A stretch of DNA of 64,000 nucleotides, taken from positions 372,001 to 436,000 of the forward strand of contig JNEU01000734.1 in the NCBI GenBank assembly GCA_000697475.1. The letters run 5' to 3'. The DNA is from Lichtheimia corymbifera B2541 (taxonomy: Eukaryota; Mucoromycota; Mucoromycetes; Mucorales; Lichtheimiaceae). The position numbers and the translations under genes were made by a program. Every line of letters begins with the position of its first letter. Position 1 is the first letter of the stretch. The notes beneath the pieces were generated by a model, which saw nothing but the letters and a program-made list of their open reading frames with translations, searched no databases and was not told where the DNA came from. Positions 12,258 through 23,549 of this stretch are shown here, piece by piece.

Positions 12258-15200
12258 ATGACAACGGTAAAAGTTACATCCGATCACTACTATGACTATG
12301 GCTAATGCGTGGCCTCTCTCCCCCATTACACCACCCCAGGACAAGATACGTGACCTACAGAATCGACTCGAGACCAATGAACAATGTCTAGAGAAGGCGC
12401 AATTGATGCGTGCTATGCTCAGGGATCGTGCAGCTATCGAGCAGTGCGATATTGATATCGAGGATTATAGACGGCGTATCGAGTACTTTAGGCATGAACT
12501 GCAGGCACGCACCTATCCTCCGTCAACTGTATCGCCTTCTCCTTCACCACCCAATCCAGCATCAAATGATATTCCAAGCTCTTCAAGTACACCCGTTGGT
12601 CCTATTGAAGAAACAAATCAACGTATCTCGGGACGATATACAACCATTTTGGGTATGATAGGGTTGGGTGGAAAAGGAACTTTTGGACAGGATCCCATTG
12701 ACAAGTGTATATGTGAATGACGATAGATCTACTTACGAGCAGCACGCCCTATCATCGACACAAAGTCTCATTCAAGTTGCACCAACTTCAATATAAGCTC
12801 AATGAGGAAGAGAAGCTGTTGGCAGGATATACACGAATGGCTGGTGCGATTCCCCCGGCAAAGGGTTTCATTCGACGACCGAGCACCGAAGTCCATACAC
12901 AAATGCATACACAAATGCAATGCACCAGCGAAAAGGTGCGACTTTTGAAGCGTGCTTTGGCAAAGTATGAGGATCTTTATATTGATGATGAAGATGGAGA
13001 TGAAACGAGTAGCAATGACAGCATAGCCGGTATGTATATTATATATGTTCTTTTTCACTTAACTCATTTCCTATTTCATTTGTTGCCTAGTGAATCACCT
13101 TCAACCTGCCATCCGGAAACCAGTATCTGGGTTATTAAAGCTCGAGATCCTCCAGGCTCGTGACTTGAGCCATGTGCCAACAAGCGTGATAAAGTCACCG
13201 GTTACCGTGGTTTGCGTCAAGATTGACCGACAAGTCGTTCATAAAACACGTCCACGCAATGAGGATTGGTTTGAAGATTGCGAAGTGCATGTATCAGAAG
13301 GATCAGAATTGGAGATTGAGATATTTGACCAGGAAAGTGAGAAACGACGCGTACCGATTGGCGTATTATGGATCAGAATCACGGATCTTGTGGAAGCATT
13401 ACGTAAACGACGACCTCACCGCCTTGACAACAACTCTTGGATGCTTGCACAACCACCATCACCATCATCAGCAGCAGATAATAGCAACAATCCCCTTCCT
13501 TCAACCGCTACACGTTCATCACCGCCTGATACACCTCGTCACAGACCCACCGCTACCACAACAAATACATCACAAACTTCCATCTTTGAATGGTTTGAGG
13601 TGGAGCCATGTGGTGGTCTCGCACTACGAATGAATTTTGGTAGGTAAACACACCCCCGTGGGAAAACAAAAACAGAGAGAATTCTCACACGCTATCAAAA
13701 AAAAAAGTACGTCAACCGGCAAGGTTTCGCCCTCGAGATCGATTGGGTCGTGCAGGTGCTCTTCGTTACAGACAAGGAAAGAGGATATTCGATTTGAACG
13801 GCCATCATTTTGTGGAGCAACGATTTTACAACATTATGAAATGTGCATTGTGCAATGACTTTCTTGTCAACAGCGGATTTCAATGCGAAGGTATTTTCTG
13901 TTTTCTGCCTAGTCTCTACTCCTCTCTCTCTACCACCACGCGCACGGACTCAAAATGAGATAGGATGTCGGTACATGTGTCACAAGGATTGCTACACAAA
14001 GGTCATCACGCGCTGTATTCGCCTTTCACATTTGACAACGGTAAGAAACTTTGAGCAGCAACGCAGGACATGTTTTTTCATTGATGTATCTTTTTAGGAA
14101 TCGGATGAGGAAAGCCTCAAGCATCGTATACCCCATCGGTTTACTCAAGTCACCAATATCGGAGCCAAATGGTGTTGCCATTGTGGTCATGTTTTACCCC
14201 TGGGATCACGCAGCACACAAAAGTGTTTGGGTAAGGTGTACATGATACATAGCTTACACAACTTGATCCATAATAACATCTTCTCTTTAGATTGTGGCGT
14301 CACTTGCCATACACGTTGTATTCGTCTCGTACCCGCTTTATGTGGATTATCGATTGACACCGCCAACCAGATGCTTGCTGAGATTCATGCAGCAAAGAAA
14401 CAACATCCTCTTGAACGTGATGATACATTTTCTTCAAAACCAGAGACATCCGATTTGGAAACGGTGGATTCTTTATCAGTCCAAGCATCTATAACCGATC
14501 CGTCTCATCTCGAAAGACGCCTTTCAGCATGCAATCTATCACCCATGGATACAACCATCATTGACAATAAGGATGCTTCTTTGTATGAGGAGGAAGGACA
14601 CTTGACAATGGAACCTGCTCGTTCTCGTGTTTCCTTGGATGATTTTACATTGCTCAGAGTCATTGGACGAGGAAGTTTTGGCAAGGTAAAAAAGGAACAA
14701 GTGCTGTTTATTGGAGAAATCATACTTACATGTGTGCGTTTTCTAAGGTAATCCTGACACGCAATCGTAAAGACAGTCGCCTGTATGCGATCAAAGTCCT
14801 CAAGAAGCGAGCTGTTGTTGACGGGATTGGGGATGCGGCTGGTATTGATGGGTAGGTGGTTGCGTTTTGCAGTGTATTCTTTTCTATGGCGCCTAATCCA
14901 CGTTACGCTGTAGTATCCGAATTGAGAAGCGGATCTTTGTTACTGTCAGTCGTTACCGACATCCTTTCTTGGTGAATATGCATTCATGTTTCCAAACCGA
15001 AGATCACCTATTCTTTGCCATGGAATATGTTTGTGGCGGTGACTTGATGAGCCATATCCAACGTGAGCGCTTTTCGGATAGGAGAGTCAAGTAAGCAATG
15101 ATGGGCCACCCCTTTAATCCATGGGTTCTAAATTCGACGCCCTTTGTTTTATATTATAGATTCTATGCATGCGAGGTTTTGTTGGCACTGGAGCATTTCC

Positions 15201-15886
15201 ACAAGCTGGGCATCATTTACCGTGATCTTAAACTCGAGAATGTGTTATTGTGTGAGGATGGCCATATCAAGCTGGCCGATTATGGCATGTGCAAGGATGA
15301 TATGTGGTATCGATCAAGGACGAATACTTTGTGTGGTACACCGGAATCCATGGCACCAGAGATTTTACTTCAAGAAGGATATGGCCGTTCAGTCGATTGG
15401 TGGGCCTACGGCGTATTGATTTACCAAATGACGTTCAGTCAATCGCCCTTTATGGGAGAAGACGATGATGATGTCTTTGATGCTATTCTGGGTGATGATC
15501 TTTGGTTCCCTGCTCATACCAATCCCAAGATTCGATCCATATGCGAGCAGGTAAGACGTGATGTGAGGATATAAGCAAAGATTCTTATGCTGCAATATAC
15601 ATAGCTTTTATCACGTGATCCGGAACAACGACTTGGATCAAGCCCAGGAGATGCTTCTGAAGTCAAGCGGCATATTTATTTCCATGATGTCAACTGGGAG
15701 GACATGTTGGCTCGACGTATTCCTCCACCTTTTGTTCCAACAGTTCAAGGCGCTCTTGACACATCCAACTTTGACAAAGAATTCACACAAGAGATACCCA
15801 CAGTGACACCTGTTGAAAATCCATTATCAGCAAATGAGCAAGGAGATTTCATTGGATTCTCTTTTACAGCAGAACCTTGTTGGTAG
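12258..15886 (+). CDS. pkc1: protein kinase C, fungal Pkc1 type
   Basis: This is the Rho-dependent cell-wall-integrity kinase. Twelve exons join in frame to about 976 residues. Domains in order are: HR1-type coiled coils ([33 protein letters not shown]), C2 ([13 protein letters not shown] to [12 protein letters not shown]), two C1 zinc fingers ([35 protein letters not shown]), then the AGC kinase domain. The kinase has [34 protein letters not shown] (DYG in place of DFG, as in yeast Pkc1) and an activation loop TLCGTPES. The tail has a TP turn motif and the hydrophobic motif FIGFSF. The start is uncertain: ATG 12258 with a 9-nt first exon spliced to 12340 gives MTTDKIRDLQ, while reading through from ATG 12298 gives a different N-terminus. 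Confidence 0.94.
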
Positions 15887-16180
15887 AGGATTGAATAACA
15901 TCATACTATCTTTACTTTTTTGTTTACTGTTGGATCGTGTTGGTGGTGAAATGAAGATGTATATTAAGTATGGGTAGTATCAGTCATGATGCTGTGATGA
16001 GCTTAGTTCAAAAGTCGTTTATTAATAAAGTACATAGTTATCCCACTTTGAGAGTAGATGAGAATTGTTTATATACGCAAGCTTTCATTAAAGGGCGCTG
16101 TGTGTGTGTAACGTTGGGGTCCTTGTCAAAAACCAGCTGATCGGAATCGTGGGCATTGTATCTCTTTTTCGTTTGTCAGC

Positions 16181-17187
16181 ATGATTTCCAAGCAACAGAT
16201 ACCAGTAGCTGGTCTACAACTCACAGTATATGGCCTTGAAGAATACAAGAACAAAGGTGGCCAAGGTCCAGTTGCCGTCATGTTCGCCATGCATGGTCGA
16301 CTTCGTAAGCATCTCCATGAATTGAGTACTTGAGCATTGGCTTATGCTTCCCCTCTAGAGAAAATGAGTGCCATGGACCCTATTTGTGAAGCTCTGTGTT
16401 CCCTTAACGACGATCAACCTGGCAGACGGCATTTGATTGCTATATCATTTGATCATCCAAACCACGGAGGACGTCTTATCCATCGAGCCAGTAACTTTGC
16501 ATGGAAGGAAGGCAAACACCAGAATCCAATGCATGCACAAGACATGTGGTCCATGTATCATTCCTCAGCTTGTACAGTGTCAGAACTCATTGACGTGGTG
16601 GAAGATTATCTCTTTGGTCCTCAAGAACAAAGTCGTGTCCAAGTGTGGGGTGTCATGGGCTTTTCGATGGGTGGTCATGCAACATTCTTAGCAGCTGCAT
16701 CAGGTAAAAAGAACAATAACGTCATGCACCATATGTATATTGTTTATTAACCCTACTACATGTAGATCCCCGTATTAGCGTTGCCATTCCAATTGTAGGC
16801 ACTGCCGACTTTTTGAGCCTGTTACGTGATCGGTTGTCACAATCATCTCTTTCGGAAAAGGATCACTTGCCTCGACGATTCTGTGATATGGTGGATGCCA
16901 AAACAGCCAATCTGGATATCCGACTCAAGAACACCAAACTTCTTATGATAAGCGGTGCAAAGGATCAATTGGTACCTGGGAAATTCAATTTGGATCTTGT
17001 GAATCGACTTGGCAAGACACATACCGGCAAACAAGGACGTGATTGGGCATTTGTCATTGTACCAAATTGTGGACATGAATGGAGCAAAACCATGTTTGAT
17101 TTATCGGTTGCATGGTGTAATCAATGGATGGTGCAAATTCACCCCGCCACAGATAGCATAGAAACCACACTCAAAGCCCATTTGTAA
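16181..17187 (+). CDS. alpha/beta-hydrolase fold protein
   Basis: Three exons (16181-16304, 16359-16703, 16766-17187) give 296 residues. A hydrolase core is visible: FAMHGR (oxyanion-side HG), FDHPNHGGR, the nucleophile elbow GFSMGG with Ser, GAKDQLVPG (acid residue) and NCGHEW (catalytic His). Together these form a plausible Ser-Asp-His triad. Substrate is unknown; the profile resembles fungal dienelactone-hydrolase- or esterase-like proteins of unassigned function. There is no signal peptide, so it is probably cytosolic. Its last 157 coding bases and 77 bases of 3' flank are copied 6,263 bp downstream. The gene itself is intact. Confidence 0.85.
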
Positions 17188-17264
17188 CTTAATGATATTA
17201 TAAAGATGATTTCATTGTTGTATGCTCGTATAGATGAAAAAATGGGTGGATGGAATAGAAAAAG
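17031..17264 (+). repeat. 234 bp direct repeat, copy A (hydrolase 3' end)
   Basis: Copy A spans the last 157 bases of the hydrolase coding region and 77 bases after its stop. It matches 23294-23527 at every base except 17159 (t here, c in copy B). Identity stops sharply at both ends. Confidence 0.97.
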
Positions 17265-17724
17265 AGACAAAGAATATCGCGCTCATTGTGATATATCTAT
17301 GCAAGGGCTGGCCACTGTATGGATGGATTGCTTTATTGTTTGCAAAGGACAGCATGGTTGGGGTCATTGTCGAAAGAATACACCACCCAACATTGATATG
17401 GCAAACCATCCCAATGACACTGTTTTTCGGATTGTGATAATGGGTCATCAAGAAGAATTAACATGGATTTCATCCAAGTGGGGCGTGATTCAATACATAA
17501 TAAGTTTTAGCGGGTGGATACATAGCATTATTACACCATGCATGAAGCCTGATCGAAGACACCATCAGGAATTTGGATGTATGATGAGGTAGTCTCATTT
17601 TTGGGTAGTGCGTAGCCTCCTGCATGAGCTCCACTAGATACCATTACGTTGTTAACATCTACCTCATGATAATGATACGCCATTCATCAAGAAACAATTC
17701 CTCATTACAACCCTTGATTAGCAC

Positions 17725-18487
17725 TCATATCTGATTGACACAAGTGGCTTCCTTGAGCAGCGTGCCATGGCACCTTGAATTGTTTGCATAAATCTGTTTG
17801 CCGGCAGACCACGCACACTGCTCACGCAGTTCATTCATTTCAACCAAATCAATGGCATACATAACCATTGGCGAAAAAGAGTATCCTAGCAACAGCAACA
17901 GCATCATGTCCCATACCACCACCATCTTTAAGACGATTCCCCCATTACACAGCGCGTTGCCCGCATCCCCGATATCCATAAAACTTTGTTTCTAGATTTT
18001 GACAAGCATTTTGTAATTGATATGCAATCAAGTTCCCCCACAGTAAGATCGATCATTTTCAAATCTGCCGCCTTCAAAGCTGGGTACCATGTTGGCAAAG
18101 TGGTGGGTTCTTCTTTAGAGTCAGCTTTGTAAAGGCTGCGGAGGCATCTTTCTCGCCTTCGTTTTCATTTCTTTTTATCACTCACATTGCTATACTTAAC
18201 GCATTTGGAAGAACGACACTACTTATATTCAACGAATGGTATTTACTCATAAGGCATCCTGGGGAATAGAAAAGAAAATCTAATTGTCTACTTTTGCGCT
18301 TTTCAGCACCTTCTGAAGCGTTGTTTTCTGCACCATTAGCCAACGTACGCGTATACATTGTCAGCATTCTCGCACACCAAACATAAAGGCTATGAAGTGC
18401 AAGGAGGAATGAGACAGCAAAAACTACTTGTGATCCGATGTACACCAAGACTATCTCAATCTCTGTATTCGGCAGCATTGAACGCAT
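17725..18487 (-). pseudogene. possible tetraspan-like membrane protein remnant
   Basis: Two minus-strand open pieces look coding. One, 18487-18182, has a hydrophobic segment (IVLVYIGSQVVFAVSFLLALHSLYV is about 20 residues of membrane span) followed by a charged linker. The other, 17979-17725, has a second long hydrophobic stretch (GIVLKMVVVWDMMLLLLLGY) and then a Cys-containing tail with C at three positions. A consensus acceptor (CTAG) precedes the second piece. No continuous spliced frame between the two was found, and several stops separate them. It may be a decayed four-span membrane protein or two unrelated chance frames. Confidence 0.3.
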
Positions 18488-18683
18488 TCGGCTTGTACGT
18501 AGTCAGAACACATGCATTTGGATTCAGCAGGTAATAAGACTTCTATGATGATATAAGGATATAAAGGCTAAAAAATGCAGTAGCACCATGTAGTTGTATG
18601 CGTGATCAAGCCGACACGGTTGAAGCCGGTGTGGAAAAGTACTGGCGCATGATATGTACCTGTCCAACCCCTTCAAACATTTT

Positions 18684-18865
18684 GTGGATGTTCCATGGCA
18701 ACACGGCGATTGCTGTCCTCACCAGCACGCATTGGGGCTATCGTTTCTCATTGCAAAGCAATCATATGCCAGCCCTTGGGCCCTGAAGCTGAATGGAAGA
18801 TGCGTCAACTAAGCGAGTGCTTGGCCACTCTGTGGTGGGTACTTGTTATGGTTGGTGGCTGTTGC
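18684..18865 (+). repeat. 213-bp-period tandem duplication, unit 1
   Basis: 182 bases recur at 18897-19078 with an offset of exactly 213 bp. The units differ at a few bases (ggggctatcg vs ggggatatcg; a small cluster after ccctgaagct). The 31 bases between the units are not repeated downstream. The offset is a multiple of three, and one 103-codon frame (18695-19006) reads through both units, but no known protein is recognised. Confidence 0.93.
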
Positions 18866-18896
18866 GCTTCGTTGTTGGGGTGTCGATACACGTTGA

Positions 18897-19078
18897 GTGG
18901 ATGTTCCATGGCAACACGGCGATTGCTGTCCTCACCAGCACGCATTGGGGATATCGTTTCTCATTGCAAAGCAATCATATGCCAGCCCTTGGGCCCTGAA
19001 GCTTGATGGAAGAATTGTCAACTAAGCGAGTGCTTGGCCACTCTGTGGTGGGTACTTGTTATGGTTGGTGGCTGTTGC
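18897..19078 (+). repeat. 213-bp-period tandem duplication, unit 2
   Basis: Second unit of the duplication described at 18684. It ends in gctgttgc, after which the sequence diverges from unit 1 (aattcgg vs gcttcgt). Confidence 0.93.
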
Positions 19079-19642
19079 AATTCGGTATTGACAGGAAAGG
19101 TATTATTGGTACTACCGCAAAACGGGAATTGATATTGCAAAGGGAAGTATAAAGCTACTCTCATGTTACAAAGTTAATAACTTTTATCGTCTCATGCTGT
19201 TGGACAGACGTCTGGACCTCCTGGTGCAAATCCTACAAGCCGTTATGCATAACTTGTCAAGGCTGGCTTCTTCCCTGATCAACATCCCTCGGCAGCCAAC
19301 CAGCTTCCCAAACTCGGTACTTCCATCGGGTGACTTATGCGCAGCGGTGCCCATTGATCGTAATTTATACGTGCCCTCTACAATAGAATCCATCCTATTT
19401 TGTATAGTGTTAATCAATAGCCTGATATAAGATTGCCTCAGAACCAGTTTTGAACGAGACACATTATATAATTGAAATCCCCATTTTGTACTTTGATAAA
19501 TATAATGAAGATGAATTTACAGGTATACAAACAAGTGTTTCCGCAGTCAATTACAATTCATGCTCAGACCATGCAGCATAAACTATCCTGGCTTTTTGTT
19601 TCCAGCCTGCTGCGCTTCTTCCCCTCCTTGCTCCTCGTCACC

Positions 19643-22261
19643 ATGCCAAAAGAATCGATAAGAAAACCGAAAGCAGGATTGCGCATTACCAACTACAAAC
19701 CTGAACAGTCAACAAAAGGTCTTCCAAAGGGTTTCCTCAATCTTAAAGCCTCGGAATGGACCAGTCCCTCGCGTGTGGTCAAAGCCATCAAAGGCGATAT
19801 CATTCGATACACGCCACCAAAGAACGCTTACGACAATATTCTCACCGCCTTCAATGCTATTAAAAATTCAGAGGATATACCTGAGCAGGTGAAGGCTTAT
19901 GCAGTTCACTGCCACGCTTACGCTCTTTCTCCCGAATTTTGAAGCGAGTTTGCAGCATCATATATTGCCCGTCGTGTCGAGCTTGAAGACCATCCCATTC
20001 GCCAGTCAATCCATAGTCTAAACGAGCAAGGCCTTGCAAATGCTGTTTCAATCACAAGCCGATCGCTTGAGGAAGTTCACAATGCTGTACAGCAGAATTT
20101 TGATAGTAAGTTTGATCCGACGTTTATTGGATTTAGGCTGATTGTCTTTTTTTTATAGATGATCGAGAACATGAAGAGGTGGAGGAACAGCCCGCAGCAG
20201 CTGATGATGAGGACTGGTGGCACAACGTAAGACCAAGACAAAGGGCACATACTAGCTGATGATTGCTGACAACAATGCTGTAGGAAATCGCTCGCTTTGA
20301 GAAACGAGGCCTTGAAGGTAGGTAGTCATGCTTCAAGCTTTTATTGCCAACGTACTGAATCTTCTTGTATGCTGTTAGATGATAATGCTGTATCCGAGGA
20401 TAACACAGCTAAGCGTCAAGCTGTAGCGGAATCTAGTAGTACTGCTTCCATGTCGGCACCAAAGGTTTGTCATATTAAGGAAGTGTAGTTGATTGGATTA
20501 TTGAATGTGTTGTTTATATTATTGACAGGGTGATAATGAAGACACTCTCCACGATGATGACGTTCTGCTCGATGATGGCATCCTACTGCATGTTCCCACG
20601 TTATCGCCAAATGACACAAGCTTCGACGAGCATGACAGGCGCATCTATGTTGACGATTACCCCATAAATGTAAGGCACTACATTGACAGCGTATATATGA
20701 TTGATTTTTTATTTAACATCTTCAACTAATAGGACGACGACAAGCCCTTTCCTTGTAACCTATCGCCAATCATCCCCCCTGGCTCGCCCGAGGGATCTAA
20801 AGGCTTGGACGACTCATTTGTTAGCGATACCTACCATGTCAGCCGCAACAATTTACATCTTTACGACTCGATTGAACCCTGGCCCAGCTGTACGACAAAC
20901 GTAAGTTTATTTTTATACTCTCTTGGATAGAAAAATGGTGGTTGACTTTACCCTGTACAGTGGATGATTGGTGACTTTGATGTGATTTCTGAATTGAAAC
21001 GTTTTGGGAAGTATCATCACATTTGGCTACGACACAAGGAAACATCAGTGATATTCGCATCTTGTAAGTTGGAGAGCGTGCTTCTCCTCATACGAAGACT
21101 CATACTAACAGCTTTTCTAGGGCCCTACATCGTATTTTCCCGTTTCTCATCAATCAGAAAGAATCCATCACTATGTATATCGACCATCATGATGACATTC
21201 TCAATGAACTCAAGTTGCTTACTTCTGGATGCCCATCGATTTCTTCTGATCTAATTCTTTGGTGTCATTCACTTACGGTAAGAAAGAATTAATAAGATAA
21301 ACCTTTTATCCTTCTTACTTATTCTCTTTCAGACAACTACTGACAAATGGGCGATAATGAAGAAAAAGTGCCTTGATATCATGAATATGGCTTATGAAAA
21401 GGGTGATGACACAGATATCTTGGCGACCAATATACTGTTCAACATGTAACGTATGAATAACGGTGTGGATGTCATTGCCATTAACGTTCTATCCTTTGAA
21501 TTTGATACATAGAGCACCACGGATAGCAAGAAAACGTGACACGTACTTGATTGAAGATACCTTTATTCACTTATACCTTGATTCATTGTTGGATGACATG
21601 TTTTCTACAGAAGAGATCTTCTATCAATCGTGGTAAGGAGATTTATATATATTCTGTCTGGAACTAATCCTCGTTTTCTTATAGGGCGAACTCTTCACTT
21701 GAATCATCGACCCAAATGAAACCTGATTGGCTGAACTACATACGACCATGGCACATGAAGATCGACATCACCACCTGCGAAGTGAAGCCCCCATCGAAGC
21801 AAGGAAATTGCGAGCACTCTGACTTTGTGAAACTTGGGCTGGAAATGCGTGGCATGCTGAACAAGATGCTAGATATAATTGAAGTTGAAGACGCAATGGT
21901 ATTTGGAATTCTGGTTGAGGGTAAGTTGATTTAAGGCATAAACTATGGTCGAATTTTCATTCACTTGGATCTTTTCATAGGTTACCATTTTACTACATAT
22001 GCCATGGATTTGAAAGCACAAGTATATCGCATGATACAACTCGGAAGCTGCAACCTGATGTCTCAACAATCTGATCTTGGTGCGTTCCCTGCCTTGTTCC
22101 ACTGCCTCTTACAAGTGAAAACTTTAGCTGTCATCGTTGCAAACAAGATCAGAATTGCACAACTCGAAAGAGCTAAAGGAAAAAGGAAGAACCCTGATGG
22201 CCCTATATGGAGATCGAATGACCTGATGAAGACTACAAAAAAGAAAAGACCATCTCAATAG
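19643..22261 (+). pseudogene. broken gene, uncharacterised family with E-V-K (possible PD-(D/E)XK nuclease-like) domain
   Basis: A multi-exon gene of about 600 residues can be followed through at least nine introns with matching phases. It starts at the ATG opening MPKESIRKPKAGL (an upstream in-frame ATG at 19577 is possible). The N-terminal part has WTSPSRVVKAIKGDIIRYTP. The middle is acidic and low in complexity (EEVEEQPAAADDEDWW). The C-terminal domain contains YLIEDTFIHLYLDSLLDDMF, then KIDITTCEVKPPSKQ and SDFVKLGLEMRGMLNKML. The D-I-x(4)-E-V-K arrangement around 21761-21793 resembles the core of PD-(D/E)XK enzymes, but that is inference. A TGA at 19940-19942 interrupts the frame in exon 1; the same frame continues as coding (SEFAASYIARRVELEDHP) to the next donor. 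I believe similar proteins are numerous in Mucoromycota, with no known function. Confidence 0.65.
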
Positions 22262-22561
22262 TTTTATCCTTGTATATCTCTGCTCTCTCCCTTGTACAGA
22301 ACCACACCCTTCTTCTCTTGCATATATAATTTTTACCATGATTACAGACAAACCTGATACATTGATGAGGATGACATAAATATGGATGAATAGTGTTTTG
22401 CATTGTGAATGTGTGAAAAATGCTTCCATGTACCCATCTTTGGGATGCAAAGCTGGATACTTTGTGTTGATTTTCATCGCTTTTATATTGGGTTGTGTGT
22501 ATTATGAGCAAAGTCTGTAGTGGAAGTCGAAGAGTTTTACTAGTCTACCTGTATTGGTATT

Positions 22562-23152
22562 GGAGCCTGGGAAATTGGATTGGCACCTACCGGCTTCTGT
22601 ATTTTCAAACGCAAACCACTGTATAGACGGATATCACGGTATTATATATTTGGTAAGGGAGCTATCATATATCGTTCCTTTAAAAAATCCGCAGTATTGA
22701 ATACTCGCACCATCCGTGGTGGCGGTGTGAATAGATTGTATTCATTGGAGGCAATCATGCAGCTGGCCACTACTCTTTCACGCAAAAAGCTTTTAATGAC
22801 GCAGCAGAGATCCGAAGGATCCTCGCGCCAACACGACACTTTCACAGACACTGATAGTCAAAAAATCAGTCAAGTGCGCAATGACCTCTTTAATTCAAGT
22901 AACTCTTTACATACGGAAGGCGAGTTAGTGTTTGATATTTATAAACGAGCTTCATAGATTTCTGGGAGAACACCAAATGGCGACAGTGGACAGTGAACAC
23001 TTTCGACGTTGAAGCGTTGCGCCTACAGCCGTCGATATCTCGTGGTGAAGCTCACGACAATTTGTCCCGCGATATTGATCAGCTACTCAAGGTTCTCAAC
23101 ACTGCGCCCAACAAAATTGAACAGTTGAAACGTATGAAGAAGGCATTAAAGG
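22562..23152 (+). pseudogene. truncated spliced gene fragment
   Basis: An open frame enters from at least 22580 and runs to 22898. There a GTAACT donor and a TTCATAG acceptor define a 59-nt intron, and the frame resumes at 22958 as FWENTKWRQWTVNTFDVEAL. It continues to a GTATGT donor at 23153. No following exon exists before copy B of the 234 bp repeat at 23294, so the gene appears cut off at its 3' end. It has no recognisable domain. The N-terminal half may contain a further intron ending near 22733. It could be a second member or fragment of the block's own gene content. Confidence 0.4.
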
Positions 23153-23293
23153 GTATGTAAGTCTTAAAACACTCTTTGAATAAGCTGGCTCACTTTACTG
23201 TATCAACCATGTGTACCTTGAAAAGTCGATGCATAGTAATATGTATGTACACGACAATCGTATCCCAGTATCTTTCCCACCTCGCGTTTTTCC

Positions 23294-23527
23294 ACAAGGA
23301 CGTGATTGGGCATTTGTCATTGTACCAAATTGTGGACATGAATGGAGCAAAACCATGTTTGATTTATCGGTTGCATGGTGTAATCAATGGATGGTGCAAA
23401 TTCACCCCGCCACAGATAGCACAGAAACCACACTCAAAGCCCATTTGTAACTTAATGATATTATAAAGATGATTTCATTGTTGTATGCTCGTATAGATGA
23501 AAAAATGGGTGGATGGAATAGAAAAAG
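23294..23527 (+). repeat. 234 bp direct repeat, copy B
   Basis: Near-perfect copy of 17031-17264. It includes the tail of the hydrolase coding region (DWAFVIVPNCGHEW to the stop) and 77 bases beyond it. It has no upstream hydrolase exons, so it is a coding fragment and not a gene. Confidence 0.97.
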
Positions 23528-23549
23528 GATGTGGTACACTCTCGCCATG

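Larger units (their letters stand above)
17265..23293. mobile_element. accessory block bounded by the 234 bp direct repeats
   Basis: This block of about 6.0 kb lies between two near-identical copies of the hydrolase 3' end. On the right, copy B ends only 22 bases before the FAM32A stop, so the original arrangement was probably two convergent genes about 100 bp apart. The block holds a broken gene with an E-V-K motif (19.6-22.3 kb), a truncated gene (22.6-23.15 kb), membrane-protein remnants (17.7-18.5 kb) and a 213 bp tandem duplication (18.7-19.1 kb). No terminal inverted repeats, transposase or reverse transcriptase were recognised. Mobility is inferred from the flanking duplication and the broken genes only. 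Confidence 0.5.

Noticed and set aside
17206..17592. 128-codon open frame starting in the hydrolase 3' flank
   Set aside because: It begins inside copy A of the repeat and crosses the block boundary; no domain and no support from copy B, whose frame ends differently.
17265..23293. Classical DNA transposon or retroelement
   Set aside because: No terminal inverted repeats, short target duplication, transposase, integrase or reverse transcriptase motif was seen. The 234 bp flanks are host gene sequence and not element ends.
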